A DNA stretch of 64,000 bases from DASQZT01 sp035638575 (GTDB taxonomy: Bacteria > Acidobacteriota > Terriglobia > Bryobacterales > Bryobacteraceae), in contig DASQZT010000132.1 of assembly GCA_035638575.1 (NCBI GenBank), forward strand, positions 141,409 to 205,408, given 5' to 3'. The position numbers and the translations under genes were made by a program. Below are positions 56,876-64,000 of the stretch, piece by piece. The number at the start of each line of letters is the position of its first letter. Position 1 is the stretch's first letter. Below the pieces are notes generated by a model. The model was not told the DNA's origin. It worked only from the letters and a program-made list of their open reading frames with translations, and made no database searches.

Positions 56876-59254
56876 CTACGCCGCTTTTTGGTAAAGATAT
56901 CTTTGGAAGCCAGCGAAAACATTCCAGATCTCTTCCGGTTTTCCCAGTTCATTGATGGCGTCGGAAATGGAATCGTGATATTTGAGGCGAAGCAGGGGCG
57001 TTAGTTTGTCACGGTTGAGTTCCTGAACGCCTTCGTTCACATAATGCGAAAGCACAAAGTCGAGGAAAGCCTGTTGTTTTGTGTTGAAGCGGGTGCTGAT
57101 CACCGGCCTGGCATTGATGGCCCGCTCCTCACGGGTGAGCGGCGGCGATGCGTACGCGATATAGGCCAACACGTCGAACAAGTCGCTTTTCTCGGCATCA
57201 ATCATTCTCTGCATCTCGGCCAGTTGCTCCCCGCCAAAGCCTTTCTCGGCAAGGCCCTGCAACAGCTTGGCGCGGGTGTCGGGTGCGATCCAGATGGCGC
57301 GAAGCTCAGCTTCATCCTTGAAGAATTCTGGTAACTTGCCAAACAGCGCCTCCATGAACTGCTGTGCCGACATCGGTGTGCCGTCCGGGTGCCAGAACGT
57401 GGTGCACATCATGTGCTGGATTGTGCGCGCCTTGCCGTCGGCGAGTTTCACCTTCGCCTTCTTGCTGCAAACGCACGGGCGCTGGCCGCATTTCGGACAG
57501 GGCTCGGGCGGGCAGACGCAGGGCTGCTGGCCGCAGACCGGACACGGTTTTGGTTGCGCCGCTTCACAGACGCACGGCTGCGCGCCGCATCTGGAGCACG
57601 GTTCCGGCTCAAGCGGTTCGCCATCCCATTCTGGATCGTTGAAGTGGAGATGCGCTTTCACGAAATCGTAGATCGTGAAGTAATCTTTGCCATCGAAGAG
57701 CCGCGTGCCGCGTCCGATGATTTGCTTGAATTCGATCATCGAGTTGATGGGCCGCATCAGCACGACGTTGCGGATGTTGCGCGCATCCACGCCCGTTGAA
57801 AGCTTCTGTGATGTGGTTAAAATCGTCGGGATCGTCTTTTCGTTGTCCTGGAAATCCCGCAGGTGCTGCTCGCCCAGCGCACCGTCATTCGCCGTCACCC
57901 GGTGGCAGTAGTTCGGATCGCTGCCGGTCTTTATCTGGTTGATGAGGTCGCGCACGGCCAGCGCGTGGGCTTGCGTGGCACAGAACACCAGACTCTTTTC
58001 GTTCTGGTTTATCTGCTCCATGAAGAGCTTCACCCGGTACGCCTCGCGCTCCTTGATCTCGATGATCTTATTAAAGTCGGTCTCGGTGTAGCGCTTGCCG
58101 GCCTCGATCTCGCCCTCCACCACCTGGTCATCCGGAGTGTAAACATAATCGTCCAGCGTGGTCTGAATCTGCCTCACCTTGAACGGCGTGAGGAAACCGT
58201 CGTTGATGCCGTCCTTGAGCGAGTAAACATACACGGGCTCGCCAAAGTAGCGGTACGTGTCGGCGTTCTCGGTGCGTTTAGGGGTGGCCGTGAGGCCGAG
58301 CTGCACGGCTGGGGCAAAATACTCCATGATGCCGCGCCAGTTGCTTTCGTCGTTTGCGCCGCCCCGATGGCACTCGTCGATAACGATGAAATCAAAAAAC
58401 TCCGGCGGATACTCCCCGAAATAGGGACTTGGCTTGCCATCCTTCGGCGGCCCGCTCATGAACGTCTGGAAAATCGTGAAGAACAAGCTGCCGTTCTTGG
58501 GTACCTTGCCCTTCTTGCGGATGTCCTCGGGAGCGATGCGCACCAGCGCATCCTCCGGGAACGCGGAGAAGGCGTTGTAGGCCTGATCGGCCAGGATGTT
58601 CCGGTCGGCGAGGAACAGGATGCGCGGGCGACGCGTTAGTTGGCCACTCAGATTCCAGCGGGAGTGAAACAGCTTCCACGCAATCTGAAAGGCGATAAAC
58701 GTCTTGCCCGTGCCGGTGGCCAGGGTTAGCAGGATGCGCGTCTGGCCTTTTCCAATGGCCTCCAGAGCTCGCTCTATCGCAATCTCCTGATAGTAGCGTC
58801 CCGGATGCGAACCGCCCTTATCCTCGTAAGGCACGGCTGCGAAGCGGTCGCGCCAGGCGTTCTGCTTGGCGAAGGTCAGATTCCACAGCTCGTCCGGCGT
58901 CGGGTAGCGCTGCACCTCGCCTTCCTTACCGGTCTCCATGTCAATGGCGTAGATGCCCTGGCCGTTGGTGGCATAGGCGAAACGGACGGCCAATTTGCCG
59001 GCGTAGTTCTTCGCCTGCGCCACGCCCTCGGTCAGTTCTTCGTCCCAGGCCTTCGCCTCGTTCACGGCCAGCTTGTGGTTTCGATAGACCAGCACGTAAT
59101 CGGCGATCAACGCCTTCCCGCGTCGCCCCAACCCTTCGATGCGGCCGGGCGTAATAGGGTATTCGCGCTGGATGCGGCTGCCCTCGACCACGCCCCAGCC
59201 GGCGGCCTTCAGCGCGGGATCAATGTGCTCGGTTCTGGTTTCTGCTTCGTTCAT
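56876..59254 (-). CDS. hsdR: Type I restriction enzyme R subunit
   Basis: The 792-residue HsdR has the N-terminal nuclease domain with ADYVLVYRNHKLAVNEAKAW (a PD-(D/E)xK-type centre). A superfamily 2 helicase motor follows with Walker A LATGTGKT, Walker B IDECHRG, motif III GLTATP and motif VI QIIGRGTRLF. A C-terminal helical domain ends YLYQKAA. After the helicase motor, at about residues 549-596, three CxxCGxxPCVC repeats are inserted. It forms the type I complex with HsdM and HsdS, translocates DNA and cleaves. Start ATG 59254; it lies 12 bp downstream of hsdS. Confidence 0.94.
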   Translation of the reverse strand: MNEAETRTEHIDPALKAAGWGVVEGSRIQREYPITPGRIEGLGRRGKALIADYVLVYRNHKLAVNEAKAWDEELTEGVAQAKNYAGKLAVRFAYATNGQGIYAIDMETGKEGEVQRYPTPDELWNLTFAKQNAWRDRFAAVPYEDKGGSHPGRYYQEIAIERALEAIGKGQTRILLTLATGTGKTFIAFQIAWKLFHSRWNLSGQLTRRPRILFLADRNILADQAYNAFSAFPEDALVRIAPEDIRKKGKVPKNGSLFFTIFQTFMSGPPKDGKPSPYFGEYPPEFFDFIVIDECHRGGANDESNWRGIMEYFAPAVQLGLTATPKRTENADTYRYFGEPVYVYSLKDGINDGFLTPFKVRQIQTTLDDYVYTPDDQVVEGEIEAGKRYTETDFNKIIEIKEREAYRVKLFMEQINQNEKSLVFCATQAHALAVRDLINQIKTGSDPNYCHRVTANDGALGEQHLRDFQDNEKTIPTILTTSQKLSTGVDARNIRNVVLMRPINSMIEFKQIIGRGTRLFDGKDYFTIYDFVKAHLHFNDPEWDGEPLEPEPCSRCGAQPCVCEAAQPKPCPVCGQQPCVCPPEPCPKCGQRPCVCSKKAKVKLADGKARTIQHMMCTTFWHPDGTPMSAQQFMEALFGKLPEFFKDEAELRAIWIAPDTRAKLLQGLAEKGFGGEQLAEMQRMIDAEKSDLFDVLAYIAYASPPLTREERAINARPVISTRFNTKQQAFLDFVLSHYVNEGVQELNRDKLTPLLRLKYHDSISDAINELGKPEEIWNVFAGFQRYLYQKAA
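57467..57608 (-). repeat. Triple Cys-rich repeat inside hsdR
   Basis: Three units, CSRCGAQPCVC, CPVCGQQPCVC and CPKCGQRPCVC, are separated by short Pro/Glu/Ala linkers. Each unit has four Cys in a C-x2-C-x4-C-x-C pattern, a plausible zinc knuckle. The DNA repeats in register, so the array may have expanded by slippage. It lies between the helicase and the C-terminal domain of HsdR. Confidence 0.8.
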
Positions 59255-59266
59255 GGCCGTGCGCTA

Positions 59267-60472
59267 TCACAGGTTTCCACCAAGAGCGGAATGCAGCAGC
59301 GACTTTTTCAGCGCCTCCAGCGCGGCGAGCTTCCGCTCGTAAAGGCTCGCGAGGCGTTGGGTTTCGGCGGTGAGAGCGTTGAGTGTTTCGACGACCGCTC
59401 GCTGAGTAGCGATTGATGGCGCGGCGATTGAAAGGGTTCTCACTGCGCCGTTGCTGATCTTCTTCATGGTCGGATTCGCACCCTGTGCTCTGCTGGTGAT
59501 TTCCTTTCGCAGTGAAGGAGAGCGCATCTGATAGTAGAGAAACTCGGTCATCATACGGTCTGGTGCGGGATTCATACGCATGATGAGGTCCGGGTAGATG
59601 GTCGGTTCGGTAATTCCCGAGGCAATCGCAACATGGCCAACCAGCTCTGGCGTGTTGCTTCGCGTCATGAGAAAGTCACCGTTCTTGACCCAGTAGCGTC
59701 GCCGAGAATCAGTCGATGCCGAGGTAAACTTGATCTTGTCCGGCCTGAAGTGGAATCCAGTGACGGAGGAAAGGGTCAGAACGGGAGTTCCGGAATCCGA
59801 ATGATTCTTCGCGGGAGGAGACCATCCGTTCTGGGGCTGGACAGCGAGCACTCTCTCCAGCGTCGTCTCCACCCAGCCCTTGCCACGCTGGCTGAAGACG
59901 GACTGAAGGTGGCTTTCGAAGATGGCGCGGGCGTTTTGTAGGTTCTTTTCCGCGTCGGCTTTGGCGGTGGCGATGCCCTCAAACGCTTCGTCGAGGATGC
60001 CGACGATCCGCTGCTGTTCGGGGAGCGGTGGGAGCGGGACTTCAAATTGAGCCAGCGCTTCCCCTGTGAAGTGCTGAATACCAGCGCCGTTGAAGTGGTT
60101 CTTGAGAGTGTCATCAAGATCTTTGGCGAGTAGGTAGTAGAGAAACCATTTGCTGCGCTCGGGTTCGTGAAAGCGCACGCGATGAAGTGCCTTCTGAAAG
60201 TAGATCGGTTCGTCGTGTTCCCAGATTGCCGCACGTCCCGGATAGCCGCCTTCGCAAATGAGGACATCACCTTTGACGGCGGTGTATTTGGCTGCCTCCT
60301 CGGGCAGGAAACGCATCTCAAGCAGGTCGGACAGATCAAAGTTGAACCAGCGAACATTAAGATTGCGGAGATACGGCTTCGGCTCGCCTTTGTTCTTGGC
60401 TTTGTCGAGCATCTTGCCGAGCGAATGCTTGGCGATCTCGCTGACTTTCTTGCGCGGCCACTCATTCCTCAT
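59267..60472 (-). CDS. hsdS: Type I restriction enzyme S (specificity) subunit
   Basis: The 401-residue HsdS has two target-recognition halves. Each ends in the conserved spacer helix: VPLPPLPEQQRIVGILDEAF at about residues 150-170 and IAAPSIATQRAVVETLNALT near 350-370. The first TRD starts WPRKKVSEIAKHSLGK; the second starts GWVETTLERVLAVQPQNGW. The TRDs set the bipartite recognition sequence, which cannot be read from the sequence. It overlaps hsdM by 4 bp and leads into hsdR. Confidence 0.94.
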   Translation of the reverse strand: MRNEWPRKKVSEIAKHSLGKMLDKAKNKGEPKPYLRNLNVRWFNFDLSDLLEMRFLPEEAAKYTAVKGDVLICEGGYPGRAAIWEHDEPIYFQKALHRVRFHEPERSKWFLYYLLAKDLDDTLKNHFNGAGIQHFTGEALAQFEVPLPPLPEQQRIVGILDEAFEGIATAKADAEKNLQNARAIFESHLQSVFSQRGKGWVETTLERVLAVQPQNGWSPPAKNHSDSGTPVLTLSSVTGFHFRPDKIKFTSASTDSRRRYWVKNGDFLMTRSNTPELVGHVAIASGITEPTIYPDLIMRMNPAPDRMMTEFLYYQMRSPSLRKEITSRAQGANPTMKKISNGAVRTLSIAAPSIATQRAVVETLNALTAETQRLASLYERKLAALEALKKSLLHSALGGNL

Positions 60473-61923
60473 AGCAGCGCCTTTATCTTTTCCAGCACCT
60501 TTGCGCTCTCGGCGTCCAGCGCGGCGATTTCGTCCATGATTTTCTTCGGACTGCGGTGCATGATTTCCTCGCCGCCGTTCGGGTTCTTCACGGAGAGGTC
60601 GAAGGCTTCTTTATCAATGCTCTTGGCATCCAGGCTCCACGACTTCGGCGAGTCGGCGTGGGTCTTCTGGAGCTTGACGAACTCGGCGAGGTCGTCGTCG
60701 TTGAGCGGGTTGATTTTGCCGAGGTTGCGGCCGGGATCGAGTTGGTAGAACCACACCTTGCGCGTGGGCGCGCCTTTCTCGAAGAACAGCACGACGGTCT
60801 TCACGCCCGCGCCCTGAAACGTGCCGCTGGGGCAGTCCAGCACGGTGTGCAGGTTGCAGCTTTCCAGCAGGAGCTTGCGTAGGCTCACAGAGGCGTTGTC
60901 GGTGTTGGAAAGGAAGGTGTTCTTGATGACCACGCCACCGCGGCCGCCGGCTTTCAGGATTTTGATGAAGTGCTGGAGAAAGAGGAAGGCGGTCTCGCCG
61001 GTGCGGATGGGGAAGTTCTGTTGCGCTTCCTTGCGCTCCTTGCCGCCGAAGGGCGGATTGGCCAACACCACGTTGTAGCGGTCCTTCTCCTGGATGTCGG
61101 CGAGGTTCTCGGAGAGGGTGTTGGTGTGGATGATATTCGGGGCTTCGATGCCGTGCAGGATCATGTTCATGATCGCGATGACGTAGGCGAGGGACTTTTT
61201 CTCCTTGCCGTAGAAAGTGCGGGTCTGAAGTGTATCGAGGTCTCTGGTAGTGAGGTTGCCTCTGGAGTCTATATAATCGAACGCCTCGCACAGAAAACCC
61301 GCCGAGCCGCACGCGCCATCATAAATTTTCTCTCCGATCTCGGGCTTCACTACGCGGATAATGGCGCGGATGAGCGGACGCGGGGTGTAATACTCGCCGC
61401 CATTGCGCCCGGCGTTGCCCATACGCTTGATCTTTTCCTCATAGAGTTCCGACAGCTCGTGCTTCTCGGTCTGCGAGCGGAAACGCAGTTCATCGATCTG
61501 GTCGATGATCTCGCGCATGTTGTAGCCGCTCTGGATTTTATTTTTGATCTCGCCGAAGATTTCTCCGATCTTGTATTCGATGGTGTTCGCCCCGCTGGCC
61601 TTCTGCTTGAACCCGTGGAGGTAGGGAAACAGCTTCTGGTTGACGAAATCGCGGAGGTCATCGCCAGTCATGGCGGCGTTGTGGTCAAGCTCGCCGTCTT
61701 TACCCTTGGGCGCAGCCCAGCTTTCCCAGCGATAGGGCTTGTCGAGGATATAGGTGTATTTCTTGCCCTGCAGCTCCGCTTCCACCGCCCACTCCTGTTC
61801 CCGGTCGGCGAGGTATTTCAGGAACAACAGCCAGGAGGCCTGCTCGGTGTAGTCGAGCTCGGTTGTGCAACCTGCTTCTTTCCAGAGAACGTCGTCAATG
61901 TTTTTGAAGATGTGTTCGAACAT
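60469..61923 (-). CDS. hsdM: Type I restriction enzyme M (methyltransferase) subunit
   Basis: The 484-residue HsdM has the N-terminal helical HsdM_N domain (MFEHIFKNIDDVLWKEAGCT), SAM motif I DGACGSAGFLCEAF and catalytic motif IV NPPFGGKERKE. A C-terminal coiled helix for HsdS contact follows (IMDEIAALDAESAKVLEKIK). It methylates N6-adenine at the site chosen by HsdS and protects self DNA. It is the first gene of the operon hsdM-hsdS-hsdR and the methyltransferase-HEPN fusion. The 287 bp upstream to 62210 show no gene; they hold AT-rich promoter-like sequence. Confidence 0.95.
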   Translation of the reverse strand: MFEHIFKNIDDVLWKEAGCTTELDYTEQASWLLFLKYLADREQEWAVEAELQGKKYTYILDKPYRWESWAAPKGKDGELDHNAAMTGDDLRDFVNQKLFPYLHGFKQKASGANTIEYKIGEIFGEIKNKIQSGYNMREIIDQIDELRFRSQTEKHELSELYEEKIKRMGNAGRNGGEYYTPRPLIRAIIRVVKPEIGEKIYDGACGSAGFLCEAFDYIDSRGNLTTRDLDTLQTRTFYGKEKKSLAYVIAIMNMILHGIEAPNIIHTNTLSENLADIQEKDRYNVVLANPPFGGKERKEAQQNFPIRTGETAFLFLQHFIKILKAGGRGGVVIKNTFLSNTDNASVSLRKLLLESCNLHTVLDCPSGTFQGAGVKTVVLFFEKGAPTRKVWFYQLDPGRNLGKINPLNDDDLAEFVKLQKTHADSPKSWSLDAKSIDKEAFDLSVKNPNGGEEIMHRSPKKIMDEIAALDAESAKVLEKIKALL

Positions 61924-62210
61924 GAAAAGAGATTCAATAAATGGATATTTTACTCTTTAAATGTACGCCTGTAGCCCGCCATTCGCAAATCGTTGAGGGT
62001 TACTCGGGTTATCTTTCGTAACGGCAGCGCAAAGAGAAAAGGGCAGGAAATTGATCCTACCCTTATATCCCGATATTCCGCAAATGCGCTCGCCGCTCGT
62101 TATAGCAGAGACCGCTCCAAAAAACGGTCCCACTTTCGCCGCCGCCCGGAACTGTGGAACGGGGGTCCAGATCCTTGAAAGAGGGAGACGATGGCGAAGC
62201 CGCCGAAGGA

Positions 62211-62936
62211 TCACTGGACCCCTTGGAAGAACCGGCCGAGGTCGGCTGTCGCGCGGTACAGCGGCACGGCATCGAGCAGTTTGAAGCTGCTGGTGAAGGA
62301 GTTCTGGAGGGAGTAGGCCGTCCGCGGCCGAAACTCCTCATACGCGGGTTCTCTCCAGTTCCGCCACACTTCCCGTGCAAGGTGCTTGGGGGCGTCGAGC
62401 TCGTTTTCGATGAACGCCTTGAAGATGGCAAGCCGCGCTTGATCGTCCGAGATCTGGATCTCCTTCCAAGCGGAAACCTGGATCTGCATCGGCTCGAATC
62501 CGCGCTGGGCCTCGTCGATGCCGATGGATATGGCGTTCTTCAGGGCGAAGTTTTTCGAGTGCTTGGCGAGGACGATGTTGAAGTCGCCGGCGAATGACAG
62601 GTTTGAGCACACGAAAATGCGCAGGCCGACCACAATGGAAAGCCGGAACTGCTTCGAATGGGAATTGCGGACGCCAAGCGCGAAGCTGGCGCCGTCCATC
62701 CCTTGGTCGAGCGTCATCACGCCGAAGAAGTTCTTGCCGTCCTTCGTGACGGCGTACTCCTCGGAGGCGATAGCGATGTGGCGGAACCCAAGCTGTTCTT
62801 CGAGGGCCTGCACGATGTCGATGTGCGGGATCACCTGGTGGGTCGGCGTGGAATGCGGGGCCGGCATCAGGGCCAAGTCCGCCCTGGTCAGTTTGCCGGA
62901 CGTGTCGGTACCGGCGATGAGCGTCGTTTCGGGCAT
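62211..62936 (-). CDS. DUF932 family protein
   Basis: The 241-residue protein starts MPETTLIAGTDTSGKLTRAD. It has the DUF932 pattern TPTHQVIPHIDIVQALEEQL, KNFFGVMTLDQGMD, VRNSHSKQFRLSIVVGLRIF and VCSNLSFAG. The family is found on phages, plasmids and integrative elements; its role is unknown. The start ATG 62936 follows AAGGAG; the longer frame to 63005 has no support. It is divergent from the primase-like gene, with a shared promoter region of 180 bp. This marks the region as mobile-element backbone. Confidence 0.9.
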   Translation of the reverse strand: MPETTLIAGTDTSGKLTRADLALMPAPHSTPTHQVIPHIDIVQALEEQLGFRHIAIASEEYAVTKDGKNFFGVMTLDQGMDGASFALGVRNSHSKQFRLSIVVGLRIFVCSNLSFAGDFNIVLAKHSKNFALKNAISIGIDEAQRGFEPMQIQVSAWKEIQISDDQARLAIFKAFIENELDAPKHLAREVWRNWREPAYEEFRPRTAYSLQNSFTSSFKLLDAVPLYRATADLGRFFQGVQ

Positions 62937-63116
62937 GAAGTTTTTTCTCCTTTTCAAGGTGCGGTGGAAATCATTGAAGCTTCTGATGAGAACGTTACTG
63001 CGCACCTGGGTTGACGGCCAAGACTGCGTTGCATGCCGCTTACGGCAGAACTGTACTTCTGGCCGTTTTCCCCTCGACCCGTATCGTTATGGGTAGCCCT
63101 TCTGAAAGGAGGCACT

Positions 63117-64000
63117 ATGGCAGAAAACCGTCCGTTTCTGGATTTCAAGGCAATCAAGGCGCGCGTCGCCATCGCGGATATCCTCTCCCGGTACCAGGTA
63201 AAGCTCGTCCGGGTGAACCAAACTTCGCTCAAGGGCACCTGCCCCTTGCCGACGCACTTGTCAGGAAGCAAGAACACGTTCTACGTGAACGAAGCGAAAT
63301 CGGTCTGGTACTGCCATTCCGATTCGTGCAAGAAGAACGGCCAGCGGGCCGGCGGCAACGTCATCGATTTCGTCTCGCTCATGGAGCAGTGTTCCCCCTA
63401 CGCCGCGGCGAAGCGGATCGAGGAGCTGTTCCCGAACCTGAACGGAAAGCAGAGAAGCGTGGAACCGCATGACGGCATGATGACCAGGGAGGTGTTCGAC
63501 GCCCTGGTAAACCCCAAGAACAATCCGCTCGCGTTCCAGTTGAAGGACGTGATCCCCCGCCACGAGATGATCCAGTCACGGGGCATTTCCGAGGCGACGG
63601 CGGCGACATTCGGCGTTGGCTTTTTCCCCGGCAAGGGCAGCATGGCCGGGCGGGTCGTCTTCCCGCTCCACGAATGCGGCAGTCTCGTGGGCTATGCGGG
63701 CCGGACGACGTTGCCGGTGTCGGATGCCAATCCGAAGTGGCTCTTCGGGAAGGGGCTCAAGAAGACCTTCCTCTACGGGCTGGAGCGGTGCGACCCCGCG
63801 AAGCCGTTTATCCTTTGCGAGTCGCTCTGGGGGCCGCTCTGGTTCCACGAGCATGGCGTCCAGGCTGCGTCACTCATGGGTTCGGAAATGACGGAGGAGC
63901 AGGAGCGGTGCCTTGACCCTTATCCCACGATCACGGTTGCGCTCGACAACGATGCGGCCGGGATCGAAAAAGCCGCGCGCATCTGCGGGAGGCTCAAGGC
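63117..64000 (+). CDS. CHC2 zinc-finger/TOPRIM primase-like protein, C-terminus cut by window edge
   Basis: The 294 visible residues begin with helical MAENRPFLDFKAIKARVAIA. The zinc-finger region follows (KGTCPLPTH, then YVNEAKSVWYCHSDSCKKNG and GGNVIDFVSLME), in which Cys/His/Cys/Cys ligands replace the classic CHC2 spacing. A linker leads to the TOPRIM domain with FILCESLWGPLWFHEHGV (Glu ligand) and VALDNDAAGIEKAA (Asp pair). It is likely the replication primase of the element. The start ATG 63117 has a strong AAAGGAGG. It is truncated at 64000; a helicase domain may follow. Confidence 0.88.
   Translation, partial: MAENRPFLDFKAIKARVAIADILSRYQVKLVRVNQTSLKGTCPLPTHLSGSKNTFYVNEAKSVWYCHSDSCKKNGQRAGGNVIDFVSLMEQCSPYAAAKRIEELFPNLNGKQRSVEPHDGMMTREVFDALVNPKNNPLAFQLKDVIPRHEMIQSRGISEATAATFGVGFFPGKGSMAGRVVFPLHECGSLVGYAGRTTLPVSDANPKWLFGKGLKKTFLYGLERCDPAKPFILCESLWGPLWFHEHGVQAASLMGSEMTEEQERCLDPYPTITVALDNDAAGIEKAARICGRLK

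Noticed and set aside
62000..62200. Small plus-strand open frames upstream of the hsd operon
   Set aside because: Short, no ribosome binding site, no family resemblance, in an AT-rich promoter region.

Overview
The window looks like a chromosome segment of a high-GC Acidobacteriota bacterium, most likely of the Solibacter/Bryobacterales group. The evidence is lineage-typical families: three PadR plus duplicated-permease (ADOP) pairs, two tandem acidobacterial VWFA-domain proteins, a protein ending in the Solibacter-type C-terminal domain (TIGR03437), a PEP-CTERM protein, and fragments of eukaryote-like kinase and FecR-like genes. No rRNA was seen, so the taxon is an inference from gene content.

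Layout. 1-2744: a glycoside hydrolase 3 gene cut by the window edge, an unknown protein, and a Panacea-type antitoxin followed directly by a likely toxin partner. 2773-8882: two PadR/ADOP pairs, each PadR gene starting inside a palindrome that also carries its promoter. 8902-13488: a NarL-type two-component system, a small secreted protein and a VWFA operon. 13531-16751: an overlapping kdsB-pyrG-kdsA operon for KDO supply to LPS. 16876-18190: a graveyard of FecR-like, PEP-CTERM, aldehyde dehydrogenase and zeta-toxin remnants.

18498-22564 is a lower-GC cluster of a DNA methyltransferase, a GHKL ATPase and an uncharacterised Rossmann-like protein. It resembles a defence or modification system I cannot name, and it carries two apparent lesions. 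22911-31229: a secreted protein, a glutaminase-like CTP-synthase paralogue whose nucleophile is Ser, YceH, a multi-domain response regulator, and an operon of CoA-transferase, ferredoxin, VorB and a VorA-VorC fusion. 31263-46527: twin operator palindromes, a coiled-coil secreted protein, a Tat-exported isomerase-like protein, an M16 peptidase pair, a broken third PadR/ADOP locus, an OmpR-type two-component system with an LTxxQ protein, tRNA-Thr(TGT) and a DUF4038 glycosidase. 46703-51715: a kinase remnant, a large secreted BNR-repeat protein and an unknown ORF.

51740 to the right edge appears to be an integrative island. It begins with a 3' fragment of tRNA-Thr(CGT), predicted to be the distal att copy. 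It contains DUF4338 and IS66 remnants, a two-gene unknown module, a type I restriction operon (hsdM-hsdS-hsdR) followed by a methyltransferase/TRD/HEPN-like fusion gene, a DUF932 protein, and a CHC2/TOPRIM primase cut by the window end. The intact tRNA and an integrase should lie to the right of the window.
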